Shown here piece after piece: positions 33,705 through 45,240 of a stretch of 64,000 nt of DNA. The stretch covers positions 124,001-188,000 of the forward strand of contig CAJNDT010000512.1 of assembly GCA_905221615.1 (NCBI GenBank). Reading direction: 5' to 3'. This DNA comes from Symbiodinium sp. CCMP2592 (Eukaryota > Sar > Dinophyceae > Suessiales > Symbiodiniaceae). Under the pieces are notes generated by a model. The model was given only the letters and a program-made list of their open reading frames with translations, was not told the origin of the DNA and made no database searches. Position numbers and translations under genes: made by a program. The stretch's first letter is position 1. Every line of letters starts with the position of its first letter.

Positions 33705-34906
33705 CAGCACACTTCGCGCGGCGTTGAGGCATGCATCGCGCTGTTTCAGACGGCCTGTGATGCACCGTTATGCATGGCTTGCAGCTGCTCTTTGCTGCAG
33801 GTGTCCGAAGAGCCCACTGAGCTTAGCCCACTGAGCTTCGCGTACAACTGGTAACGGGTGCAGCTTCCGAGCCGCCCAGAGACAAAATATGCGAACAGCC
33901 ACATGTCCCGCAAATATGACGAAGAGATCGCAACACGGACAGTTCGTAGATAAAGGCAGATGAATTGAAAATGATGAGGTTGAATAGCAATACATGGGTA
34001 AGACGGATGTAAGACGGGTAAGAAAAGCGTGCGCACGCACATGCGCACACGCGCACAATTACATGTGTGCGTAGCTACGCGTGCACACAACAGAGTAGGT
34101 CCGAGTCGTGTCGTTATATAAAGACAGAGGCAGCAAGGCAGCGTCAGGCCGTGGGGTGCCCCGCTCAGCAAGCGGAAGCTCAGCTTTCTCGGCTTCAGCG
34201 CCGGCGCGGCTTCGCGGGAAGCGGCGCGGAGCCAAGGAAGCTGCGGCCGGCACCTCGACGAGGACCCAGGTATCACCGTGTTTGCTAAATGTTTCACAAC
34301 GTCTTTAGCGATTCTTGGGTCCTCAAAGGCTTGGAAGGAGGGATCGTTCCCTTTGAAAGGCATTTTCCGGCAGAGCGCGAGCTGCTTCAGCCGTCCCTGA
34401 TCATCAGAAAGCCAAGAGAATTTTCATGCACACAGGTGAGTTTGATGGACGTTCTGCTGCGTATTGCAGTTATTATTTATTGAATCGGTTGTCAAAGCTG
34501 CGTGCTGAGCAGGCAGCTTACGCCAGTTGCTGCTCCCCTTTGCTCTTTCGAAGATGACCTGCTTAGATGCGCTCTTGCTTGCGAGAAACATTTCGAGGTT
34601 ACATGCGTGCGTTTTGCTGATTTGCTTTGCCTCGCCATCGCGCTTTGAAGGCATTGCGAGTTTCAGCCGGTTCAGGTAAGAGCCTGGTCACCTGTGGCCG
34701 CTGGGCTCTATAAAGGTTTTCTCAGCGGCCGTGAGCCACATGGAGAAGCATGTAGGCTCACAGAAGCAACTAGGGCTCCTGCCCACAGTTTATGATGAGA
34801 GCGACCGCAATCCTGACATACCGTGCAAGCAAGAGAACTCTAAGGGAACTCGCAGCGACTGAAGAAGCTCTGAAGAAGCACTGCAAAGTGGGTGAGGGAT
34901 GATGGC
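33705..34906. other. spacer between EF-Tu and the formin gene
   Basis: Bases about 34028-34090 alternate purine and pyrimidine (gtgcgcacgcacatgcgcac and similar). A short + frame near 34300-34430 (LKGLEGGIVPFERHFPAE) may be an upstream exon of the formin gene. Nothing else recognised. Confidence 0.4.
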
Positions 34907-36895
34907 ATGATGGAGTCTCCAGCGACTTCCAGCGGCCCAAAGAGAAACCTCATCCACGAAAGTTGGCTTCGGAAATGCAGCAAACATTTGCGCATTTGGA
35001 GATCTCGATGGGTTTCTATTTGGGGTGGACAGGAGAACGCAGTGCTTTGCTCCCCACATGCATACAACTATGCGGATGTGAGTGAGCGGTTTGAATTCGC
35101 TGCAATAGGCAAGATTTGGGAGGCACCGGATGGCATGTACGGGCGTCCGCATTGCTTTGTCATGGAGCACCTCAGTCCGCAAGGCACGCGCCTGGTGGCC
35201 ATGCAGGCCCTCGACGAGAGCAGCAAACATACGTGGATGCGAATATTGGCGAGCAGCACGCAGGTCCAAGCTCCGTTGCTCCCGGCGGGGTCCATCCAGC
35301 GAAGTGCAGCCGGGGGAGAAGCACAGGACGCAGCTTCAGAGTCCCGAGCCCAAGCCGGTGGCAAGGGGACAGGGACCGCATCGTCCTCAAGTGGAAAAGG
35401 CTCTGGCAAGGGCCCTCCGGTTCCGGTTCCAAGCAAAGGCAAAGGAGCTGCTAAAGGCCCTGGGAAAGGTCCTTCGGTGCCTCCACTTCCTCTCGGAAAG
35501 GGCAAGGGCAAGGGCCCCAAGGCAAAGGCTCAGCCGAAGGCCTCAGCAAAATCGCTGCCCTTCGGAAAGCGACTGAACATGCGAGACTCCGGAGCGCTTC
35601 CACAGACGGCTCGAGGCGAACAGCCCAGCATCTTCCAAGGACTCTTTGCCAAAAGAGCAGGACAAGCGCAGGAGGACATCGACACTTTGCGCTCCTTATT
35701 CTCAGAGACGAAGGCCTCTCCTGGTAGTGCTGCGAGTTCGGGCCCGGTGTCCCTAGTGCCAAGCGCCACCCCGCGCAAAATCTTCCCGGATGCCGTGGCC
35801 CGGAACTGCCAAATCGTCTTGCGTGGCCTGGCATTGCGGGGCCCAGAGCTCGTCGAAGCTGTGAAACTCTTAGAGCCCGGGCCTTTGGACCAGGACCAGC
35901 TCGAGCGGTTGGCCCAGATGATGCCCGAGCCGTCCTTGATGTCGCAACTGGACAGGGAGGCAAAGGGACCGTGCCCCTCCCCTTTGCGGGACGTGGAGCA
36001 GCAAATGGTGCCGTTCAGCCAGCTTGGACGCCTCCAACAGCGGTTGAAAGCCTTGATTTTGGCTGCAAACCTGCAGCCTCAAGAGCTTCGGCTTATGGCA
36101 CAGATGCAGGCCGTGAGAGAGGCGTGCACCCAGATGCGTGAGTCAAGCAGCCTTAAGCACGTCCTAGCCACCGTTCTCGTGATGTACAATTATGTGAACT
36201 TTGGCCAAGTGGAGCGTGCAGAAGCACGTGCCTTTGACATCGCCAATCTCCTTCACTTGAATGAGTTTCGAGCTGATCGCAGCGCCCCATTTCCAAAGTT
36301 TACAGCGCTGCACTACGTTGCCATGAGGCTTCTGGCCGACGAATCTGATGAGTCCAGTGGTTTCCATGCCAAGTCGATCCGCACCTTGCAGGCTGAGCTG
36401 CACAGAGTGTCGGAGGCAGCAGGCATTTGCCTGAAATACGTTTCAACTTCGATCGAGCAGCTGACTGAAGACATCCGGAAGCTGCGAGAAGAGCAACGAG
36501 CCAATGCCACGGTCTACGGCGGCACCGCCGATGTGGAGGCCGTCAACTGGGCTGGGCTGGGCTGTGCTGCTTTGTGCTGTTTTGCGCTGTGTCCGCTGTG
36601 CCTTTGTGCTGCGCAGGAGCCCGCTCCAGCTCCAGCTCCTCCGCCTGTTCCCACCCCACCAGTGGCTCGTCGTTTGACCGAGCTCAGCGAGGTCTCCGAG
36701 TGCGAAGAGATGACACCCCGTCCGGCCCTCAGCCCACCAGCTTTTTCAAGTTTCTACCAGCAGACTAGCAGCCGTGTTCCCATCATTCGAAGACCCGAGG
36801 AGTGGACCTCATCCCCCAGCAGACGCCTCGATGCGGTGCCAGTGCTCCTCCCAGCATCCAGAGAAGAGCCCGAAGAAAAAGAAGCGAACTCATAA
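34907..36895 (+). CDS. formin-like protein: PH domain, Gly/Lys/Pro-rich linker, FH2 domain
   Basis: The first ATG in the frame is at 34907; the frame is also open upstream, so an earlier exon is possible. The first 120 residues form a PH domain (SWLRKCSKHLRIWRSRWVSI to KHTWMRIL, with the invariant Trp of the last helix). A linker of repeated GKG/KGP with Pro stretches follows, acting as an FH1-like region. From LFAKRAGQAQEDIDTLRSLF the FH2 domain follows: ARNCQIVLRGLAL; LEPGPLDQDQLERL; PFSQLGRLQQRLKALIL; SLKHVLATVLVMYNYVNFG, equivalent to the GN-x-MN motif; and FTALHYVAMRLL. FH2 domains nucleate and elongate actin filaments; PH domains bind membrane lipids. After LREEQR (about 36499) a GC-AG intron probably leads to a Pro-rich exon at 36617. 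The FH2 end is missing here; see 39350-39733. Confidence 0.8.
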   Translation: MMESPATSSGPKRNLIHESWLRKCSKHLRIWRSRWVSIWGGQENAVLCSPHAYNYADVSERFEFAAIGKIWEAPDGMYGRPHCFVMEHLSPQGTRLVAMQALDESSKHTWMRILASSTQVQAPLLPAGSIQRSAAGGEAQDAASESRAQAGGKGTGTASSSSGKGSGKGPPVPVPSKGKGAAKGPGKGPSVPPLPLGKGKGKGPKAKAQPKASAKSLPFGKRLNMRDSGALPQTARGEQPSIFQGLFAKRAGQAQEDIDTLRSLFSETKASPGSAASSGPVSLVPSATPRKIFPDAVARNCQIVLRGLALRGPELVEAVKLLEPGPLDQDQLERLAQMMPEPSLMSQLDREAKGPCPSPLRDVEQQMVPFSQLGRLQQRLKALILAANLQPQELRLMAQMQAVREACTQMRESSSLKHVLATVLVMYNYVNFGQVERAEARAFDIANLLHLNEFRADRSAPFPKFTALHYVAMRLLADESDESSGFHAKSIRTLQAELHRVSEAAGICLKYVSTSIEQLTEDIRKLREEQRANATVYGGTADVEAVNWAGLGCAALCCFALCPLCLCAAQEPAPAPAPPPVPTPPVARRLTELSEVSECEEMTPRPALSPPAFSSFYQQTSSRVPIIRRPEEWTSSPSRRLDAVPVLLPASREEPEEKEANS

Positions 36896-38000
36896 CATTT
36901 CGTCTTCCCCACCCATCTCTCTTCCCTTCGGTTATGTTGTCCCTCTGCGTCTGAGGAGCGGCTGCCTGGCTGCGCCAGGCCGTGGGCCAGCTCGGGCCTG
37001 CAGAGCTCTCGGACATGGCGAGAGGAGCCGGGTAGGGGTAGTGCTCGGAGTCGCTGCAGCGCTCTGCAGTGCAGCTCTTCCCTGAAGCGTTGCTCCAGGA
37101 GCGGCGCAGCAATGCCCGAGCTCAACCTGGCTCATGATGCAGGACGGCGGGACCGGCGGGACCCGAAGCCGCAAGGTCTTCGTCACAGTGTCCGAGCTCG
37201 GCGTCATGTGCTACAGCGAGAGCATGGCGAACCCTGAGACAGTGCGGTGCTTGCCACTCATCGGGGCCGAGATCAGCCCGACGCAGTCACCAACTGGCTT
37301 TGAGATCACTTGCCTAGCAAAGCCTGGCTGTACGACCAAGCTGAGTTACAGGTTCCAAGCGCCGGATCTGCAAGCATCCTTCCTCTGGCAGAATGCGCTC
37401 CAGGCGGCTTCGATGCGTGCAGGTGCTGGTTGGCTGGAGGTGTGCAGTGCCTTCACTTGGAAGTGTCGCTGGGTGGTCATCTTGACCATACCCTCGACCA
37501 CAAGCCGTGGAGCTTCAAGGATGTCAGATGGTAGCCGCTGCTCTGCGTCTTTGCGGGCTGGGTCTCGCTGGCTGTTATGGTTCCGCAGTCCGGAAGAGAT
37601 GCTGGCTGGAGATGTCTGTGGCAGTGTTGAGCTGGGTAGCACAGAGGCCTGCACCGATACAAATTTCATGCAAGTCTTGTACAAGTGCCGATTCGCAAAC
37701 TGAGCAGTCGTGCCTGGCTTTGAACGCGCAGGTATTCAATCGAAACCCGCGCGCTCACAGCTTCAGGGTGGGTCTCTCTGCCTGCAGAAGCTGCATTCGC
37801 AAGCTCCGTGTGCTTCGTCCTTTTTCTTTAGCCGAGCTTGTGGTAGGTAGCACTGGAGATGCCGAACGTTGCCTTCAGGTTACATTCAGCACAGAAGCGG
37901 GGGAGAAGCTTTATCCAATCTCTCGCTCAGGGCTCGCGATGAAGCGGAAATGGACAGAGTCTTGCCGAGTCCAGAGCTGTTGCCGCGGCGGTTTTCGAAG
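36896..38000 (+). CDS. PH-domain exons between the two formin parts
   Basis: From about 37128 the + frame reads WLMMQDGGTGGTRSRKVFVT, then VSELGVMCYSE and, at the end, SFLWQNALQAAS: strand 1 to C-terminal helix of a PH domain. A second PH unit starts at once with GWLEVCSAFTWKCRWVVI near 37432. It may continue across introns as SVELGSTEACTDTNFMQ (about 37620-37675) and VTFSTEAGEKLYPIS (from 37880). PH domains bind phosphoinositides or proteins. These exons may belong to the formin gene, to a gene nested in its intron, or to a rearranged copy. Junctions are approximate. Confidence 0.5.
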
Positions 38001-39349
38001 CAAGAAGACTGAGGATGGGTGGAGTTTATACGCTCTCCGCAGCCTTCGCAGCCCCCGCAGCCACCGCAGCCCGCCCCTGTCATGGACCAACAGTTTTCGC
38101 GAGAGTATCAAGCAGCTGTCCTTTTTCATGTTTTCCCTCAGTGCCGCCTTTCACAGGACACCGGCCGCTGGTCTCAGGAATCGATCTCGCACAGGAGCTC
38201 GGAGTGTTCCATATCCTCGCCAGGCAGTGGAGGCCATCTCGGTGACACGAGCTCTTTCCTCCCTTCTCTATTGCTTATGCTGACTTGTCGATTGCCAAGC
38301 TCAGTTCTGCCGGAGTGTTGCATCATCCTTGCCCTCAGGCTCAAGGGTCTTCGTTCCACGCCTCTTGGCTGCGTCCATCTGCATTTGTCATCGTGTCCGA
38401 GTGGTTCGCTGAAAGAATGCTGAGTGAGGTTTGAACCTGGGGGCGTGCTCGCGTCTCGAGAGCGCACGGAGCAGTCAGAGCAAAGACTCCAGAGCTTCCC
38501 TAACAACCGCGAGCACTACGCATTCCTCGCCGTCACCGCAAAAGGATCTGAGAAGAGCCAAGAAGAAGGACCGAGACCGGGACACTCTGTGGACCGAGAT
38601 CCATCGCTTCGTCCTTAGACAATGGCCTCTAGCTGCCAGCTGTTGTGGGGCATTCATCTCCCTGGCTCCCGCTCCCAGGCGACATTATCACACCAAGACC
38701 CGGATTGGCGACAGCCCCGCGTGGCTCAATTTGCAAGACACCATGAAGTCAGTGACACGGCTCGTTTGATGCTCCATGGCTTCCCGAAGGCATCGTGGAG
38801 AGGCAGACCTGTGATTCGAGCTCCGAGGCAGAGCTGCCTTTTTCGAAATGAAGTAAAGTAGGGATTCGGATTCGGATAGAAATCAGGACTCGGACTCGGA
38901 CTCCGAAAGCACGCAGACGATATCGGAGCCGGAAGCTGCGGCGCCTTCCCCCGGACTGGGGCCTGGCCATGACATCTTTGGAAACAGAAGCTGAGAAGCT
39001 GAGAGTCTCAGGTTTTTGATAAGCTGATTTTAGCACCGAGGCCCTGACCGAGCAACCTGTGCGGGGTCAAGCACGGGCTTGCTGACGGCCCGGCTGCGGC
39101 ACCTCAATGCCGACGCCCGCGGGGGGGTGGGGGGGGGGGAATTGGGGGGAGGGACGAAAGAAGGGAGGGCCATATCAAGGAAATCGGAAAGATGCGTCTG
39201 CCCTGGCTTTCAGAGCGCAGGTCTCTTCAGTCTCCACATACGCGAGGATGACAGCCTTGGCAGATGAGGCTCATGATTCAGAACGTCTTGTCTTGGGCAC
39301 GTGTGTGTTGGACACGACCTGCGCTGCAAACCTCAGAATGCTATCTGAG
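38001..39349 (+). other. proline-rich and acidic coding-like stretches
   Basis: A + frame near 38035-38110 reads QPSQPPQPPQPAPVMDQQFS (FH1-like). Near 38880-38985 another reads NQDSDSDSESTQTISEPEAA. Both look like disordered protein segments and may be exons of the surrounding PH/formin genes, but no domain fixes them. Confidence 0.3.
39120..39152. repeat. G-rich tract
   Basis: Long runs of G (ggggggg t ggggggggggg aa tt gggggg), capable of forming a G-quadruplex. Confidence 0.8.
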
Positions 39350-39733
39350 GCAGAGGGCACTGTGGAGCGCTTGACAAACAGTTTGAATGAAACGATGGAG
39401 GAGGGTAAGCGACTCCTGCTTTTCTTGGGGCAGAAGCCGTAGCTTGGATGAAGCACAGCATACCCGAAAAAGGATGGGTCGGTCTACACTGTCCAAAGCT
39501 TGGCACGAGGCCGCAGAATGCCAGCCAGGAGGCATCGCCAGTGGAACTGGGGGTTAGTGTCCGTTCTGCTCTTTGGCGGCAAGCAGCAGAACTTGTTCGT
39601 AGCTGTGGCAGGGAGGTGGATTTTTCCCGAGGTTTTCGACACTGTGAACAAGTTCATGCACCTTCTGAAAGGCGACTGCGAAACGATTCAGAGGAAGCGG
39701 CACGTGCTTCGCCAGGGAGTAGGTTTGATCTGA
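39350..39733 (+). CDS. FH2 domain C-terminal exons
   Basis: Exon 39350-39429 encodes AEGTVERLTNSLNETMEEGK then RLLLFLG, matching the late FH2 helix that ends in the conserved Y/F-F-G. A GC donor and AG acceptor join in frame to exon 39616-39733, WIFPEVFDTVNKFMHLLKGD then CETIQRKR, matching the last FH2 helix (P-E-x-x-F-x-x-x-x-x-F), and a TGA at 39731. This is the part missing from the FH2 domain that stops near 36499. One short exon between the two parts is still unlocated. Confidence 0.55.
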
Positions 39734-40762
39734 CCTGAGGTGCTGTGGGAGACGTAGAGAGGTTCCAAAGCCGCAGCAATGGACGCGGCAGTCACATGTC
39801 TGAACATCTTAGAATCTAAGCAGCTACCCGTAGTGCCTGCTCTTTGCGTTTGCGCGGTGTCGCCTCGCAAGGTCCAGCAAAGTCCGCACCATCCAGCAAT
39901 TATGGTTTCTACAGACGCCGAAGAAGCTCTGCCTGCCCTCGCGTCATGAGCCCAGATTGGGGTGTGGGATTACCTTCTTGGGGGTTGCGAGCGATTGAAA
40001 ATTTGCAACAGGTGACCGAGACGGAGCAGTGCAACCAGTTGGCTCGTGACTGTGTTCTACGAGCAGTCTGTCGGGCTGGATCCTCAGTGTGACAAGGCCA
40101 CGAAATGCAAGGGACCTGTAAGCAACCAGTCAGCCCGAGGCTTGCAAAGTCGATGTGCCTGTCGCAGCAGCTCCTCGTTGCTTGGACTGCACGAAGCAGA
40201 GCATTTGAATGATGGTGATCGATGGGTCACGAGGTCAGTAGACGGAGTGCCAGCCTGCCAAAGTAGCTCACTCCAAGGTGCACCGAAACGTCCAAAAGCA
40301 GGACAAAGATCACCGGCTCCACCGACAGAGGTGGTCCCAGTCGCCTGCGCTTTCGACGAGCTTGACTGAGACAGGCCTTGCCTTGTCTCTGAGTTACCCT
40401 GTGCAAAATTGGCGCCCATGCTGCTCGGGTTTCTGCGAACCGTGCAGGGATACCAGGAAAGTATGGACCAGCCTAGCTCGCAGATTCCCGCTGTGGTGGG
40501 CAAATTCAGTGGTGTGGATTGTTGGTTCGGCCACTGCCTTGCTTGAGCAAGCTTGCCATGCCTTTCCGGCCTTGCCTGCTGGGTCTTGACAGCCAAAGCT
40601 CAGTAGTCGCAGACAGGATTTGATGCACGAAGCAGGGGAAGCCTTATTCGCTTGAACTTGACCTGATTTGCTCAGTTGCTTTTCGTGAGTCTCACGATAG
40701 ACACTCGGGGCATTTCTGAAATGAGTGCTGTCAACCTTGGTTCCATGTCGCCTTGCATGCAT
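39734..40762. other. no recognised gene, left flank of the tandem array
   Basis: Open frames on both strands (about 40084-40596 and 40278-40589) have no recognisable motifs. The array starts at the word acttgacggccagtgcgg near 40763. Confidence 0.4.
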
Positions 40763-40977
40763 ACTTGACGGCCAGTGCGGCTGCTCTTTCATTTGGATCG
40801 CTGATCAGCTCCCGCTTTGAGCGTGAGGCTTCGCCAAAGAGCGGCCAGCAAAGCGTTCTTGCATGTCACGAGTCACAAGTCGCAGGAGCCAGCGGCGCTC
40901 TACAGTCCAGGTTCTGATTCTGCATGTGCACAATCGTCGAACCTGGAAGCCCCCCAGCATAGCCACGTCTGCATCCA

Positions 40978-43900
40978 TGGAGTGGCTCTCGGCCGTTCCC
41001 CGGCTGCACTCGAGAAGGCTGCGCTTCACAGTCAATTTCCTGCACCTTCTCGCTGAGGCAGTGGAAGCCGTCTCTTCTCTCTGGGAGGCGCAACCCTGCA
41101 GCGGAGCGCGTGACTCGTCGGAAGTTTCAGCCTCAGCCGGTTGCAAGGCAGAGCCCTCTCCAGAGAAAGCCCGGGCCTCGTACTCGAGTTCGTGCAGGCG
41201 TTGCAGGGCATGCTGATGCTATGCAGGATTTCCCCCGAACACTGGAGGGATTCGAAGAGCTGCCACCCACTGAGTGACGGTGTCCGAGTCGCGGCACTTG
41301 CTGGATGCAGAGCTTTCCACTGCCTTCCGAGGCTCCGCTTGGTGTCCGAAGGCCTGACGGAGCGAGTTCCACATTTGAACTCGACGGCAAACGTGGCCTG
41401 CTCAGTCGAGCAATCATCTCGGACATATTTTCTCAGAACGGCTGATGAAGGCGCTCGCCGAAGGCATCGAGCAGCTCGGCTTCGCGCCACCCGGCTACAT
41501 CCGCCCGAAGAGCTAAGCATCATCCGCCTTTACCTCCCAGCCCTGGCAGGCTCTCCTTTTCCGAGGAGAAGCACGCTGGCTTCTTCCGCGTCTTTCAGGA
41601 GCGGAAGGCCAGATCTGATCACGGCTTCGCGTCAAGAGCCAAGAGACAGTGTGCTTGCAGGTCCATGCCATATGCCATAACTTACCCGTCCTTTAGTATG
41701 GGCCATCTCGGCCGCAGGGCCTGATGCTCCTTGTCCAGCACGGACTGCTGGCAAAGCACACGCTGCGGCGTGTGCGCCATGCCCTCTTCCGCACCTTGCC
41801 CCTGGGACCTGCGATTCTGCTTGTGCATCGTGTCGCTCTGTGAACAGTTGTTCATACCACACTGGCCCGAGGTCGCTGCTTATGGTGAACGTGGCCTGCC
41901 TATTTTTTCAGCACTTGTTGAAGCCGCTTGAAGCCTGTCATTCCCTCGCCCGATCTGCCTTGCTCCTTCGCACCTTCCACTCTGCTTGCTGTTGCCGCTC
42001 TCGAGGTGCGCGACGACACGTTCGATGCCATGTTGGCAAGCGGTGAGCTGCACCTGCTGGCAAAGGGGCAGCACCGGGCTCGGCCACGCTCGGTCTGGCC
42101 GCCACGGCCGTTGGCGAGGATTGCTGCATCATGTCCGCGCTCAGGCCGGAGATCCCGGACAACTCCCACGATGCACTGGCCAGGTGCCCAGGATCTCCTC
42201 AGGACCATTTTCAACACAGGTGCCCTGGCCTGCGTCTTACAAGCACCAATCAGGGCTACTACATCGCAGCCTTGAAGCGGATGGCTCTCCGGCTGACGCG
42301 CGAGCCAGACGCTCACAGGGCCAAGTGTATCGCGCAGTGCACACGTGCCTGCCTCCACAGAATTCTGTCGTCCGCGATTGCGGTCTGAGGAATGCGGAAC
42401 TGTTCTTGGAGGCACGCGTGCTCGGAGTGTTGCCAAGCTTCTACATGGCGTTGCATGCTTTCAAACTTGTGCGGCACTTCGCTGCTATCCTCTTTCCCTC
42501 CTTCGCTGCGCCAGGAGTCAAAGCTGCCTCTGATGGAGGAGGCAGACGTCTTTGCGTTGGCATCGTGAGGGGCATCGAAGAAGATCGCGTGGCAGGCTAT
42601 GAGATACGTCTTCCACGGCTACGACATGGCCGAGATAGGAGCAAGAACGGTTTGTCTTTGCACCTCGGCAGAACTTGGCTTGAAATTGCCCGAGCTGTGC
42701 CCGGCTAGCCATCGACGTACTTCGCACAAGTTTGTGTGCCAGGCCTCCTGCAGTCAAAGAGTCCTCTCGCCACTGGGACGCACTTGACGTGGTCTCCAAG
42801 TGCGACCTTGCCGCCACTTCTTCCGCCAGGTGCATGGCGCAGCCGTCGAGGCTGCAGCTGGCGGTCCTCGAATCTGTCGGGCTGGCCCTGGCCGTGCCAA
42901 GCCCGCGTTGGCACCGGTTGTGCAGGTGCTGCGAAGCCAGTTGCTGCCGAAACTGGCCGAACGGCTGCATTGCGCTTGGGCGGCCCGGCTCGCGTTATCG
43001 TGGAGATTCCTGGGATGAGGGAGTGAGGGAGTGCACGCGCAGCATGTGTCCACAGAACCGAGGCGCAAATGGCAAAGGCCATGCACAAGGACAGCTCTGG
43101 TGCCCTCCAAGCCGCGCTGACGATGGAGAAGGAGCCTCCCTCGCCCGCTTGCGATGCCAGATCTCGCGCTCCAAATTTGTCTGAGCTGCTCAGGACGTGC
43201 TGGACTTGGTTATCGACCTCTTGGGCCTTAGACAGCCTGCAGTGACGCAGGCAAGTCCAGCGGCGAGCTGTGTGTTCGGAGTGTTTTTCTGTGCGTGTCA
43301 GGCCGTGGCAGAGTTGATCGTCTGCGGGCCGCTGCTCTCGCAGCTTCACGTGCTGGCAGCACTCGTCTGATTGGGGTTTGCGGGAATGTTTGGGGTGGCC
43401 GCAGAAGCATCGTGAGCCAGGCGGAGCGGCACCGGTACATGAACAGACCCAAGAGCATCTGGGAGGCATCTGACATGCCTGCTTGCTTGCGCTTGTCTTG
43501 GATCGTGTCAGTCTGCTGCGGGTCTTGATTTTGCACGCTGCGAAGATAATGATGATCGATGTCGAGAACAACGGGCGGCCGCCTTGTCGTTGCACCGTTT
43601 CTGCGACGTGTACCTGCGCCCCTCGTGGAGCCATGCCATGATGTGTGTGCTAGAGTCTGCTAGAGGCCCTTGCCAGCGCCGGAGCGAGTCGATGCGATGC
43701 AGGACCCGCGTTCACTATTCAGCACCCATCTGGCACTTGGAAGTAGGGTCATGGTCACGAGGCCGCCGAAGCGGAGATGGCCTGCGCTGCCGATGCCGAA
43801 GAGGCCAAGGTCGGAAGGTTCGGCTTAACGCACTCACGTGGAGCTTTCTGAGGATCCACCGGACCAGCTTGCTGCCGTGCTGGCCGTCCGCCTTCCTCTG

Positions 43901-45240
43901 AGGATCCGATGCGCAGGAATGCAGAGGCAGAGCGAAGCAAACATTTGCAACCGCTGAGGCTCCCTGGCCAGATTCTTGCAGAAGATGCAGACGGAGCGTG
44001 TGTCGGGAGTCTTGGTCCCATTGATTCAGCTGCTGCTGTGGCCAGTCGCGACCTGAGCGCCTTCGCATTTCCTCCTGTCCACTTGCGGCCCCCCGCCAAA
44101 CGCTGAAACTCGAAAGCGTGCGCGAGGCGGTGCCCGCAGCACTGGCAGAGAGCAAGGCCTGTGGCGAGAGAGACGCTGATTGACATGAGCTGGCGAGAGC
44201 TGCAGTGTGCTGCCATGTTCTCGAAGTTGGGCATGGCCATCGGAAAGTCGAGAAGACTAATGATTCTAATGGGATCGCGAGCGCAGCTTGCTCAGGGGCC
44301 AGCGAACTCTGACAAGACGAGAGCAGCGGTCCAGGCAGGGACTTCGCACAGTCTTACAGAGTCTTACATTTACGTTGTTTCTGAGACAATTGGTAATTAG
44401 GCAATTCTGCCATCGCAACAGGGCCACTAACCGACAAAATCCTGCAAAACCGCGATCCAGCATTTTTTTCCTCGCAAGCAGTGCATCAACAGCTAGCGTG
44501 GCCTTGTGATTTTGCCTTGGAGGCTCTGGGCGAGCTGTGCACAGCCTGTGGAGTGGAGGCAGAGCCGGACTCGCCTGAAGTGATGCTGCCTCCATCTGTC
44601 TCAGCCAATTCGCCTGCTGGTCTGTGTCGCTGCCAGGAAGCGGCGCTCGCAACCTCCGAGGCACCGAGACAAGCTGCACTGTGAGGGCATCTCTACTGCA
44701 GCAGCAGCACGGAAGATGCTCGCCGGAGGTGTCCGCACAGCAGCGCTTGTCGGAAAGGCCAGCTGCGAACTTGCACCGGTTTTACAATCACAAGCGGAAC
44801 CTTTCGTGCAAGCCAGGCAGATCTGGCTTCGAGATTGCACCGGCGCAGATCTTTTGGGTAAGGCAGCAGAAGGGGGAGCATGACAAGCCACCGTCTTCTG
44901 TCTATTTCTGCACGATTGCCCTGGCATGCAGGAGAAGGGGATCAGCAATCCTTTCCGCGGGGCCATCCAGGCGCGGGCCTTTCTCGTCATTCTCGTTGGA
45001 TCATGGTGCGCTGCTCGCTTGCAGTATCGAAGCTATAGGCCATGCTGGACGATCAGAGCATAATGGGCGTCTCGGGTGTCTCGGCTCTCCGGTGGTCGTC
45101 GGGGGCTTTACCGTTGCTTTCATCGCCACAGTGCCTCCGAGGCCTTGACAATGGCTTTGGACGGTGCTGCTGGGCGGACAGCACCGAGAGGCACCATCGA
45201 AGGGCCTGTGCAAGTGTTTGGGATATTGCTTAAATGGACC
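40978..45240 (+). CDS. unrecognised multi-exon gene candidate in unit A (repeated in B, C, D)
   Basis: Several + strand stretches look like helical protein exons bounded by AG-G and G-donor sites: MEWLSAVPRLHSRR with LRFTVNFLHLLAEAVEAVSS (from 40978); HIFSERLMKALAEGIEQLGF (near 41425-41515); VRDDTFDAMLAS joining GLLHHVRAQ (near 42007-42145); ALKRMALRLTREPDAHRAK (near 42270); IAWQAMRYVFHGYDM (near 42585); AQMAKAMHKDSSGALQAALT (near 43070); DVLDLVIDLLGLRQPAVTQ (near 43195); KLESVREAVPAALAESKA (near 44105); FALEALGELCTACGVEAEP (near 44510); RKMLAGGVRTAALVGKASCE (near 44710). Helical, perhaps HEAT-like; I do not recognise a family. Two 6-base indels between units keep frame, while several 1-base indels do not, so some copies may be dead. 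Confidence 0.35.
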
